Positions 36,295 to 45,076 of a stretch of 64,000 bases of DNA are shown here, piece after piece. The stretch lies in contig NZ_JACYFJ010000001.1 in the NCBI RefSeq assembly GCF_014855495.1, positions 1,178,001-1,242,000 on the forward strand, read 5' to 3'. The notes beneath the pieces are model-generated. The model was not told the DNA's origin. It worked only from the letters and a program-made list of their open reading frames with translations, and made no database searches. Positions within the stretch are counted from its first letter, which is position 1. Each line of letters begins with the position of its first letter. Origin of the DNA: Euzebyella saccharophila. Lineage in GTDB: Bacteria > Bacteroidota > Bacteroidia > Flavobacteriales > Flavobacteriaceae. The position numbers and the translations under genes are program-made.

Positions 36295-37779
36295 CTAACT
36301 GTTTTGCAACATAGTTTCCAGTTCTTTTTTCCATTTTTGATACGCTTCTTTATAAGCGGATGCATCGTCTGAAGGTCTGAATTTCATGACGAAATCGTTA
36401 TCGATAATGCGTTTGCCAAAAGTCTCAAAATCGCCTTTATGGAGTTCACAAGCACGGGCAGCACCAATGGCCCCGGTGGTGTTGTAAATTTCTATTTCTT
36501 GCCCAATGAGGGTAGAAATAGTGTTCGAAAAAATATCGGCACGGAACAAATTGTCATTACCGGCTCTTACCACCTGAGGCTCAATGCCATCAGATTTCAT
36601 GATTTCCATTCCGTATACGAATGAAAATGCAATACCTTCCAAAGCGGCCCTGCATAAATGGGCCTTGGTGTGATTGTTAAGATTGATATTGGCCATTTTG
36701 GTACCCAAGGTTTTGTTGTTGAGTACACGTTCCGCACCATTGCCAAATGGGTGAATGGTTACGCCGTCTGAACCAATTGGAACACTTTCCGCCAGTTCAT
36801 TCATCTCTTGGTAAGATTCCACATCAAGATTGTTCATTAACCAACGGTACATGATTCCCGCACCGTTGATACAGGCCATTTTTCCAATTCTGGTATTATC
36901 GGTCGTATAATTTACGTGGGCAAAATTGTTGACCCTGGCACTTTCTTTAACGGAAAGGCTATCCGTAATAGCATACATGACTCCCGAAGTACCACCGGTA
37001 GCGGCTACTTCACCTGGGTTAAACACATTTAAAGACAGCGCATTGTTGGGCTGGTCTCCCGCTCTATACAAAATGGGCGTACCTTCTGCCAAACCGGATT
37101 CTTGGCTCCCTTGAGCGGATACCTTACCCTGATTGGTAAAGGTGCCTACCAATTCCGGTACCAAATCTTTCGCAAAGCCGTAGTGTTCCATCAACCAATC
37201 TGCCGTGCCGTTGTTTTTGAAATCCCAAAAAATTCCTTCTGAGAGTCCAGAAATTGTGGTTTTTACATCATTACTTAATTTGTAAGCAATATAATCGCCC
37301 GGAAGCATGAACTTATCGATTTTGGCGTATAGTTCCGGTTCATTCTCCTTTACCCATTTTAATTTAGAGGCCGTAAAATTGGCAGGGGAGTTCAAAAGAT
37401 TTTCGGCACATTTATCATTGCCCAATTCGTCAAAAGCTTTTTGACCAATAGAAACGGCCCTACTGTCACACCAAATAATGGAATTTCTAAGAGGTTCCCC
37501 TTCTTTATCTATGACTACCAACCCGTGCATTTGGTAAGAAATACCTATTCCCGAAATATCTTTAGGGTCAATGGCATTCTCGTTAATAAGCCTTTTTGTG
37601 GCCGTGCACACATGCTGCCACCAGTCATTGGGGTGTTGTTCCGCCCATCCGTTTTTAAGGGCGATCATTCCCATTTCAACGGAGGGTTCGTTAATTACTG
37701 AAACAGATTTCCCCGTTGCAGTTTCAATCAAAGCAGCCTTTATGGAAGAGCTGCCAATATCATATCCTATGGAATACAT
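36295..37779 (-). CDS. xylB: xylulokinase
   Basis: 494-residue FGGY kinase phosphorylating D-xylulose. MYSIGYDIGSSSIKAALIE is the phosphate-binding N-terminus, GISYQMHGLVVI matches the substrate-binding MHG segment of xylulokinases, and AGDQPNNALSLNVFNPGEVAATGGTSG (shown by its AGDQPNNA and ATGGTSG pieces) covers the ATP-binding centre with the catalytic Asp. Its product enters the pentose phosphate pathway at the same point as that of araD. It precedes xylA by 79 bp. The 175-bp gap to the last FG-GAP gene upstream carries a 12-bp palindrome and may contain a separate promoter. Confidence 0.96.
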   Translation of the reverse strand: MYSIGYDIGSSSIKAALIETATGKSVSVINEPSVEMGMIALKNGWAEQHPNDWWQHVCTATKRLINENAIDPKDISGIGISYQMHGLVVIDKEGEPLRNSIIWCDSRAVSIGQKAFDELGNDKCAENLLNSPANFTASKLKWVKENEPELYAKIDKFMLPGDYIAYKLSNDVKTTISGLSEGIFWDFKNNGTADWLMEHYGFAKDLVPELVGTFTNQGKVSAQGSQESGLAEGTPILYRAGDQPNNALSLNVFNPGEVAATGGTSGVMYAITDSLSVKESARVNNFAHVNYTTDNTRIGKMACINGAGIMYRWLMNNLDVESYQEMNELAESVPIGSDGVTIHPFGNGAERVLNNKTLGTKMANINLNNHTKAHLCRAALEGIAFSFVYGMEIMKSDGIEPQVVRAGNDNLFRADIFSNTISTLIGQEIEIYNTTGAIGAARACELHKGDFETFGKRIIDNDFVMKFRPSDDASAYKEAYQKWKKELETMLQNS

Positions 37780-37902
37780 GGTTAAATTTTAGCAGGTGGT
37801 AAGATATTGCTTTAGCTACTTTGTTACAAGAAAGAGATGTGTTAAATGCTGTAAAATATGTTGCAAAAATGTATCAATTTTGTGCTAGTCTTGGAGCATC
37901 AT

Positions 37903-37914
37903 ACAAGATCTTGT
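37903..37914. promoter_or_regulatory. 12-bp palindrome upstream of xylB
   Basis: ACAAGATCTTGT, a perfect palindrome 124 bp before the xylB start in the gap after the FG-GAP genes. Possible operator for a xylose regulator; a single site of this length is weak evidence. Confidence 0.25.
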
Positions 37915-37954
37915 CCAAAAGTGAACCAAATGTGGTTTGTGTCTTTAAAAAACG

Positions 37955-40900
37955 CTATTGAATAAGATAGGCTTTGTCATTATTGGAAATCACTAAAAAC
38001 TGCCCGTTATCAAGTTTAATAATTCTCCGTGAATTTAAATCATGTGGCAAGTTTAGCTTTTGATGATCTACAAATTTTCCGTTTTCAAGTTTTAAAGAAC
38101 CACCAGAATTGGCAGTGCTTTGTCCCATTTCATTTGTATAATCTTTAAAATTACCAACGTAACGAATCATTTTGTCATCAATCTGGATGTCTTCTATACT
38201 GCTCATTTGAGCAGGCACTGGAAGTGCTTGACCTAAAAAGCCTTCTTCTTTGTTCCAATAAACCATGGATCTGAGTTCACTAATTTTTTTAATTTCTAGA
38301 ATATCCTCTTCTTTTTTTTCAAATAAATCTGTAATACCGGTTGTTCTGGAGAAGTCTGAGTAACTTAAGAATTTCTTTTTCAAGGTGGGCAGTTGTCCTG
38401 TAAGTTGGTCTTTGGAGGCAAATGGAACATACTTACCAAAAAAATCATAGTAGATAATAGGGTCTGCTTGTCCGTTATCATCAAAATCATCTAAATAGAG
38501 TTTTACCGGACGGTCTTTGGAAGCTTTCCATTTAAAGTTCATGCCTGCATTCCCAGCTACAATATCCACTCTGCCATCTGAATCTAAATCAGTTAGAGCA
38601 ACCGAATTCCACATGCCTTGAGTGTCTTCTAAACCAAATTCCTTTGTTTTATTTAAAAAACTTGAATCTCCTTGGTTAATAAGTACGGTAATAGGCATAT
38701 AGTCGCCAACAATAACTAAATCTACATGTCCGTCATCGTTTATATCCGCCCATTTACTATCGGTGACCATCCCTAATCTACCTTTTTGAGCCATCATAAA
38801 TTCTCCCTTACCGTTGTTAGTGAGCATATAGCTAAAAGGGGAAAGGCCATAACCACCTGGAATTGAACGGTTGCCAATAAACAGATCGTCATATCCATCA
38901 CCATTAAAATCAATGGAAGATACACTACCCCCATTGGTTCTGATCAATGTAGTTTCTAACCGTGTAAAATTGGCTTTACCATCATTGACGTAAATTCGAT
39001 CCTCCAATTGAGGGTCTTCTTCAAATTTATCATTACCCCCGCTCATGACATACAAATCTAGGTCGCCATCATTTTCAAGGTCAAAGGCGGTGGCGGATAC
39101 ATCTTCATAGATAATATCCTTACTCAAAACACTTTCTTTTCGTGTTAGATATTCGCCATCTTTTTGTTGTATGAAGAGCTGTGAGGATTGGTATTTGGCA
39201 CCGCCAATAAAAATATCGTTTAGACCGTCTCCATTAAAATCTGCTTGAACCACCGCTGGTCCTTCAGAGGATAGTTTTTCAGGCATTAAAGGCTCCCGTT
39301 CATAATCAAGAAAGTTGTTCTCTATATGTACATATGGGAAAGTAGTGTATTGATGTTCGGTTTCTATTGGATAGCTATATTCTTCCAAATCCTTTTTACG
39401 AACAATTTTAGTCAAGGTGTTGGCTTTTATAGATTTTTCAACCTGTAATTTGCCATCGGGCCAGCGAATACTTAGGGAATCTACTTGCTCCATATCACCT
39501 AATCCAAAATGTAATTTGTGGGTTGAGGAGGATTGAAAACCCTTGGTTGTCGTTAACTCTTTGTAGAAAGTTTTCTCACCAACATGGACATAAATTTTTG
39601 AGCCAGTTTTTGGTTCGTGTATTTCATTGCCCTCTAAGGATACGGTCAAATAGTTATGGTCATGTTCTATAATATTCTCAAGTATAAAGGCCTCTTCATT
39701 GATATTGTTGATAATTAGGTCTAAGTCGCCATCGTTATCAAGGTCACTATAAGCGGCTCCATTTGAATATGAAGCATTTGGCGTTGCACCTTCTAGTCTA
39801 TCATACGTTAAATTTCCTTGATTCAAGAAAAACACATTTTTAAGTTGTACTGTGGGCATCTCTTCAATGAGTTTTCTTTTTGCTTCGTTCTGTTGATTTT
39901 GGTTAAAATTGGCGAAATCTGTACTGCTGAGGTAATTGATATAATCCAAGTCATTAGGGCGTTTATAAATGCCGTTGGTTATATAAATGTCATTTCGGCT
40001 ATCATTATTAAAATCCTGTAAAAGTACACTCCAACTCCAATCTGTAGCGTAAGTGTTTGTTTGCAACGAGATATCTTTGAAGTGGTCTGAGTTATTAAGT
40101 TGAAAAGTGTTTCTAGCGTACTGGGGCCCGTACCCAAAATTGTCCTTAATTTTTTTCACTTTGTCTGAATCCTCGCCGCCTGATTTCATAAAAATTTCAG
40201 AATCAAAGGGCATCATGTCCAAAGTAAAAATATCCGGTAGTCTATCCCCGTTCATATCTGCTATATCAACACCCATGGTGAACCTAGCGGTATGGTCCAA
40301 TAATATTTCTCCTTTTTCCTTGAATGTTTTATCTCCTTGGTTGATATAAACATAATCGTTCTCGTGAAAATCGTTCCCCACGTAAATATCAACAAGTCCA
40401 TCTAAATTGATATCCGAAGTAATTAAAGCCAATCCGTACCCCAAAGCGCTGCTATAGATACCAGATTGATCGGTAACATCAACGAAATTTAGACTTCCGG
40501 AATCTAGTTGATTTTCAAATAAACGGTCTCCGGAAATGGAATCTTTAGAAGCCCTTTGTGTAATGTTCCCATAACTTCTAGGGGTGTGAATGGAGTGGTT
40601 CATGAGATACACATCCATATCTCCATCATTGTCATAATCAAAAAAGGAGGCTTGTGTTGAAAGACCGGAAAAACCCAGCCCTAAATCTCTTGCCTTTTCA
40701 GTAAAGGTATTATCCCCATTATTTATGTACAAAAGGTTTTGCGCCCTAAGGTTTTTGTACTTTCCTACTTTACAAACATAAATATCCAAGTAACCATCAT
40801 TATTTATATCTTCCATCGTAACCCCGGTAGACCAAGTTGAGTCCATCATAAGGCCGGCAGATTGAGTAATGTCCTTGAACTTTAAATTTCCCTGGTTTAA

Positions 40901-41182
40901 ATATAATTTATCTATGGATTGGTTGGCACCAAAATATATGTCGTCCAATCCATCATTGTTAATGTCGCCAACAGCTACGCCACCTCCGTTATAGTAATAT
41001 AAATATTCTATAATATTTAGGTCATCTGAATAGTGGAGGTCATTTGAAAATTTAATTCCACTACTATCTGAGTCTATCTGCTTAAAGAACTCTGACATTT
41101 CCCTAACTTCCTGCGTATTTTGCTGTGAACAGGAGACCAGGGCCCAAATCAATAAAACAGGAAGAAAACGTTTATATCCCAT
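37955..41182 (-). CDS. FG-GAP/VCBS repeat lipoprotein with ASPIC/UnbV domain (copy 3)
   Basis: 1075 residues with lipoprotein signal (LLIWALVSCSQQ, Cys18). Many calcium-binding FG-GAP type repeats occur throughout, for example GDINNDGLDDIYFG near 75, DINNDGYLDIYVCKVG, DLDNDGDLDLIINN and DFNGDGLNDIFIGG near 640; these form integrin-alpha-like propellers. An ASPIC/UnbV domain lies between them at about 530-600 (LSIRWPDGKLQ). Such proteins recur in marine Bacteroidota sugar loci, but no role is established; surface glycan binding is a guess. It begins 2 bp after copy 2 and clearly belongs to the same transcript. Confidence 0.88.
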   Translation of the reverse strand: MGYKRFLPVLLIWALVSCSQQNTQEVREMSEFFKQIDSDSSGIKFSNDLHYSDDLNIIEYLYYYNGGGVAVGDINNDGLDDIYFGANQSIDKLYLNQGNLKFKDITQSAGLMMDSTWSTGVTMEDINNDGYLDIYVCKVGKYKNLRAQNLLYINNGDNTFTEKARDLGLGFSGLSTQASFFDYDNDGDMDVYLMNHSIHTPRSYGNITQRASKDSISGDRLFENQLDSGSLNFVDVTDQSGIYSSALGYGLALITSDINLDGLVDIYVGNDFHENDYVYINQGDKTFKEKGEILLDHTARFTMGVDIADMNGDRLPDIFTLDMMPFDSEIFMKSGGEDSDKVKKIKDNFGYGPQYARNTFQLNNSDHFKDISLQTNTYATDWSWSVLLQDFNNDSRNDIYITNGIYKRPNDLDYINYLSSTDFANFNQNQQNEAKRKLIEEMPTVQLKNVFFLNQGNLTYDRLEGATPNASYSNGAAYSDLDNDGDLDLIINNINEEAFILENIIEHDHNYLTVSLEGNEIHEPKTGSKIYVHVGEKTFYKELTTTKGFQSSSTHKLHFGLGDMEQVDSLSIRWPDGKLQVEKSIKANTLTKIVRKKDLEEYSYPIETEHQYTTFPYVHIENNFLDYEREPLMPEKLSSEGPAVVQADFNGDGLNDIFIGGAKYQSSQLFIQQKDGEYLTRKESVLSKDIIYEDVSATAFDLENDGDLDLYVMSGGNDKFEEDPQLEDRIYVNDGKANFTRLETTLIRTNGGSVSSIDFNGDGYDDLFIGNRSIPGGYGLSPFSYMLTNNGKGEFMMAQKGRLGMVTDSKWADINDDGHVDLVIVGDYMPITVLINQGDSSFLNKTKEFGLEDTQGMWNSVALTDLDSDGRVDIVAGNAGMNFKWKASKDRPVKLYLDDFDDNGQADPIIYYDFFGKYVPFASKDQLTGQLPTLKKKFLSYSDFSRTTGITDLFEKKEEDILEIKKISELRSMVYWNKEEGFLGQALPVPAQMSSIEDIQIDDKMIRYVGNFKDYTNEMGQSTANSGGSLKLENGKFVDHQKLNLPHDLNSRRIIKLDNGQFLVISNNDKAYLIQ

Positions 41183-41184
41183 CT

Positions 41185-44100
41185 TTAAAACTTAAATATG
41201 CCCAGTGAGTCATTATTTCTGGTGGCAATTATTGTATTTTGAGTGATAAATAAATCCCTAATTTCACCGTTTAGATGGAAACCATTTCCATCAGGGTGGG
41301 CTTTGAAGTTCATAGTTCCCATATTTTCTAAATAAGTACCATAGCTGGCATCATACCTGCCCATTTCAGGCTTCACCCCAAAAAGGTTACCTCCAAGAAT
41401 TAAATCCATATCACCATCTGAATCAAAATCATGGGCTGAAATAGCATAGGTAGTACTGTATTGAGCTTCAATTGGTAATTCTTGAACCTTAAATTTATTT
41501 TTACCTTCATTTATAATTATGATGGATGCGAAGGTGTTGGCTTGAACAATAGTTGTGCCCGCTAATTCTTCTGGAGAAAAAATAGTGGTAATATCGGCAT
41601 TTTTAAATGATTCATAGCTTGGAAATTTTTTGGTAAGCTTTTTTATTTGTGCGGTTAAATCATGCCGTAAGGCGTAGGGGTAATCTTTACCATTATCTGC
41701 CTTAAAGGCTAGAATTGGGTCTGTAAAGCCATTACCATCAAAATCATTGGAATATAGTGTGACCGGTTTTTCTGATGTAGCCTTAAATCTACTATTGAGA
41801 CCTAAATTACCCACAATAAAATCTTGGTCACCATCTCCATCTAAATCTGCTTTTTCAATAGTATTCCACCAGCCACGAAGTTTTTTTAAGTCAGGGTTGT
41901 CTAAGGGAGTGAATTTTCCATTATTGTTTTCAAGTATTTCAATAGGCATAAACTCTCCAACAACTATCAAATCCTGGTCTCCATCCTGATCAAAATCCTC
42001 AAAAACGGCATCTGTAATCATGCCAATGTTTTGAAGGTAGGGGGCAATTTCAGCGGTGATATCCGTAAACTGCCCGTTACCGTCATTTTTTAAGATGAAT
42101 CCGGAACAAGCGGTCCCATATTTAAGAGGAACAACCCGCTCGCCTACAAATAAATCCAAGTCACCATCAGCATCTATATCTGCGGCCTCAACCGTAGAAG
42201 TGCTATGGACACCGATCTTTGTAGGTAGTCTTTGATCAGAAAGAGTAAAATTACCCTGACCATCATTAAAATATAATCTATCCATAAAAGAAGGGGAGCT
42301 TTGTGAGAATTCAATTCCTCCGCTACAGACGTATAAATCCAAGTCCCCATCGTTATCCGCATCAAAGAAAATGCTACCTGCATCTTCTGAGCCCTTATTT
42401 TTTTCAAAGCCTGGTTGATTTTTGTTTTCAAAACCCTCTTTTGTGCCCATTAGAATTGTAGGTAAGTATCCCTTTGAGCCCCCGATAAAAAGGTCTTTAA
42501 TACCATCACTATTTACATCGCCCATGCTTCCTTTGGGACCCTCGGTACTGCACATATGTGAAAGCAATCGTTCCCTGTCAAAATCACTGAATCTATTCTC
42601 TTCATGGAGATAGTCAATAGTGTTGTTTTGTATTGCGAAAATTTTCTTTTGATTTCCAGAAATACGGTCCTCAAGGGTGGCATTCTTTTCGAATAAAGTG
42701 TATGTGGAGTCTACGGCAATGTTAGATAAGTTGGTAATTTTACCTGAAGGCCAAGTTATTTTTGCATCAATTAGATCATTGTTCTTCAAACCAATGTTCG
42801 GTCGTATATCTATGCTTGATTGAAAGCCTCTTACTGGTTGGTTTTCAACAATGATTTTTAGGTTTTTAATTTCTATTTTAGAACCGATTGCAAAAGTATT
42901 TTTTCCTTCTCCTTTCAAATCAAATTTAATATAGTGCCCTGCTTGTTGTTCATGGGTATTATTGCGGTAAACGAATGATTCCATATTGAGATTGTTGACC
43001 ACTAAATCCAAGTCACCATCATTATCAAGGTCGCCATATGCAGCACCATTGGAAAAACTTTCGGTCTGAAGCCCCGATGCCTTATAATCCTCAAAACTTA
43101 GATTTCCCTTATTTCTATAAGCATGGTTTTTAAGGGGATTGCTAGGAATGATTTCAATGAGTTTGGAATAATTGACTGTATCATTTGCTATCATGGACCT
43201 AAGAATTTCTTCACTTGAAATATATTGTAAATAGTCCTGGTCTGTAAGATCTTTATAAGCTCCATTGGCTATAAATAGATCTTTGAGACCATCGTTATCC
43301 ATATCAAAGATAAGGGCTCCCCAACTCCAATCCGAAGCCTCTACACCACTAAGGCGGCCAACTTCACTAAAGGAATTATTGGAGTTGTTAAGTTGAAGGG
43401 TATTTCTAGTAAACTGATGGTAATATCCCGTGCTCAACTTAAGTTGATATTTGTTCCAATCTTCAAAGGTAGTAACGCTTTTAAGTCTTTGGTAGTCAGA
43501 TGGAAGCATTTCTGTGATAAAAATATCATTGAATCCGTCATTGTTGATATCTGCCATATCTGCCCCCATTGAAGCTCCACTAGTAGCCGTAATCTGCTCT
43601 TCTAGTGATTCTTTAAAAGTTCCGTTCTGCTGGTTGATATATAGATAATCTCGCTCAAAAAAGTCATTTGAGACATAAATATCCTCCCAACCATCGTTAT
43701 TTACATCTCCTACAGTCACTCCCAGGCCAAACCCTATGACGCTTCCATAAATTCCTGCTTTTTCACTAACGTCATAGAATTTACCATCTTGGTTTTCCAT
43801 AAGTTTGTCCCCTCCCAGTTTATCTCTTTTATTTCTTTCATTGAGTTTGAGGTCAAAGCCACCAATAGCTTTGTATGAATTGTTTAATATATAGGCGTCT
43901 AAGTCACCATCCTTATCGTAATCAAAAAAAGAAGCATGGGTAGAAAAGCCTTTGTCATCTAGGTTGTATTCCGCAGCAGCTTCCGTAAAGGTTAAGTCTC
44001 CATTATTGATGAAAAGCTCATTTTGTTTGTTTTCCCCTTTTAAATCTCCGGAATTACAAACATAAATATCAAGCAAGCCATCTGCGTTAATATCTACCAT

Positions 44101-44463
44101 CGCCACCCCAGTAGACCACGGTTTATTACCCATAGTGCCACTAGATTCGCTAATATCCTTAAAATTAAAATTCCCTTGGTTAAGGTAAAGTCTATTACCT
44201 TCTTGATTTGCGGTAAAATAGATATCCTGAAGTCCATCATTGTTGATGTCTCCTATAGCAACACCCCCGCCATTGTAATAGTTGCGATAGGTGTATACAT
44301 TGAAAGCATTGTCATAAGATAGGGTGTTGGTAAAATCAATTCCTGTTTCGTTAGCTTTTAAAAGGCTAAAAACCAATCCTTTTTCTTGATTGGTTTCTGT
44401 CTTTGTTTCATGACAAGAGCCTGTTATAAGGCAAATAAAGAGGATTATTAAAAATCTGTGCAT
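41185..44463 (-). CDS. FG-GAP/VCBS repeat lipoprotein with ASPIC/UnbV domain (copy 2)
   Basis: 1092 residues, lipoprotein signal (FICLITGSCHETK, Cys17). The architecture equals its two neighbours: an N-terminal TYRNYYNGGGVAIGDINNDG block, a propeller of Asp/Asn-rich repeats (DINADGLLDIYVCNSG, DVNNDGWEDIYVSNDFFERDYLY in part), an ASPIC/UnbV domain near 530-600 (AKITWPSGKITN) and a second propeller with DADNDGDLDLYVCSGG. It is closer to copy 1 than to copy 3 by eye: both share a SxKxIGGFDL segment and the FFERDYLYIN segment. It lies 4 bp after the small lipoprotein gene and 2 bp ahead of copy 3. Confidence 0.88.
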   Translation of the reverse strand: MHRFLIILFICLITGSCHETKTETNQEKGLVFSLLKANETGIDFTNTLSYDNAFNVYTYRNYYNGGGVAIGDINNDGLQDIYFTANQEGNRLYLNQGNFNFKDISESSGTMGNKPWSTGVAMVDINADGLLDIYVCNSGDLKGENKQNELFINNGDLTFTEAAAEYNLDDKGFSTHASFFDYDKDGDLDAYILNNSYKAIGGFDLKLNERNKRDKLGGDKLMENQDGKFYDVSEKAGIYGSVIGFGLGVTVGDVNNDGWEDIYVSNDFFERDYLYINQQNGTFKESLEEQITATSGASMGADMADINNDGFNDIFITEMLPSDYQRLKSVTTFEDWNKYQLKLSTGYYHQFTRNTLQLNNSNNSFSEVGRLSGVEASDWSWGALIFDMDNDGLKDLFIANGAYKDLTDQDYLQYISSEEILRSMIANDTVNYSKLIEIIPSNPLKNHAYRNKGNLSFEDYKASGLQTESFSNGAAYGDLDNDGDLDLVVNNLNMESFVYRNNTHEQQAGHYIKFDLKGEGKNTFAIGSKIEIKNLKIIVENQPVRGFQSSIDIRPNIGLKNNDLIDAKITWPSGKITNLSNIAVDSTYTLFEKNATLEDRISGNQKKIFAIQNNTIDYLHEENRFSDFDRERLLSHMCSTEGPKGSMGDVNSDGIKDLFIGGSKGYLPTILMGTKEGFENKNQPGFEKNKGSEDAGSIFFDADNDGDLDLYVCSGGIEFSQSSPSFMDRLYFNDGQGNFTLSDQRLPTKIGVHSTSTVEAADIDADGDLDLFVGERVVPLKYGTACSGFILKNDGNGQFTDITAEIAPYLQNIGMITDAVFEDFDQDGDQDLIVVGEFMPIEILENNNGKFTPLDNPDLKKLRGWWNTIEKADLDGDGDQDFIVGNLGLNSRFKATSEKPVTLYSNDFDGNGFTDPILAFKADNGKDYPYALRHDLTAQIKKLTKKFPSYESFKNADITTIFSPEELAGTTIVQANTFASIIIINEGKNKFKVQELPIEAQYSTTYAISAHDFDSDGDMDLILGGNLFGVKPEMGRYDASYGTYLENMGTMNFKAHPDGNGFHLNGEIRDLFITQNTIIATRNNDSLGIFKF

Positions 44464-44467
44464 ATTT

Positions 44468-45076
44468 TTATTCTCTATAATGTCTTAAATCATCAATTCT
44501 GGCCTTTACAATTCTTGGGTCGTCTAGGGGTTTGATGATAATACGTCTATTTCCATCAATCTTAATCAATGATTCAACGGTGTCCTTTGGAAGGGTGATC
44601 GCCCTAAAATCATTGCCGGGATACCATTTAGTCAATGAGTCTTTTACAGAATGAACCAACTGATCTGATTGTAAGTCTTTGTTCCACAATGACCATGCGG
44701 TATGATAAAATTGAAAGTTCATTCCGGTCATTAAATTTCCATTATCAAAAATACCATAGAACAACATGTTAACAGCATCTTTTAAGTTCTGATTATTCTT
44801 TAATGGTAATTTGTACTCTACAAATTTGTTATTGGGGCCTTGTTTAATGATTCCTTTTTTATTGAGTTTCCAGCAAGTTTCAAAAAACTCCTTTTTAGTT
44901 TGGCCCAATTTAAGATTAAAAACCAACGAGTCATGAATCACACCACTTGCAAGTTCTTGTTCAGCCCATTCCTTATATTCTGATTTAGGTGAGGAACAAC
45001 AAAATGAAGTTAAGATTAAAACGACTAATAAAAATCTAGTAATCTTTGTTAAATCGATAGAATTTGGTACTGTCAT
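44468..45076 (-). CDS. small lipoprotein of unknown function inside the FG-GAP cassette
   Basis: 202 residues that I do not recognise. The hydrophobic stretch FLLVVLILTSFCCSS with adjacent cysteines indicates a lipoprotein signal; the mature part is mixed alpha/beta, with KLGQTKKEFFETCWKLNKKG and WYPGNDFRAITLPKDTVESL as notable stretches, and no repeats or calcium motifs. The ATG at 45076 overlaps the end of FG-GAP copy 1 by 41 bp, and copy 2 follows after 4 bp, so it is translated within the cassette and may be a partner of the large lipoproteins. Confidence 0.75.
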   Translation of the reverse strand: MTVPNSIDLTKITRFLLVVLILTSFCCSSPKSEYKEWAEQELASGVIHDSLVFNLKLGQTKKEFFETCWKLNKKGIIKQGPNNKFVEYKLPLKNNQNLKDAVNMLFYGIFDNGNLMTGMNFQFYHTAWSLWNKDLQSDQLVHSVKDSLTKWYPGNDFRAITLPKDTVESLIKIDGNRRIIIKPLDDPRIVKARIDDLRHYRE

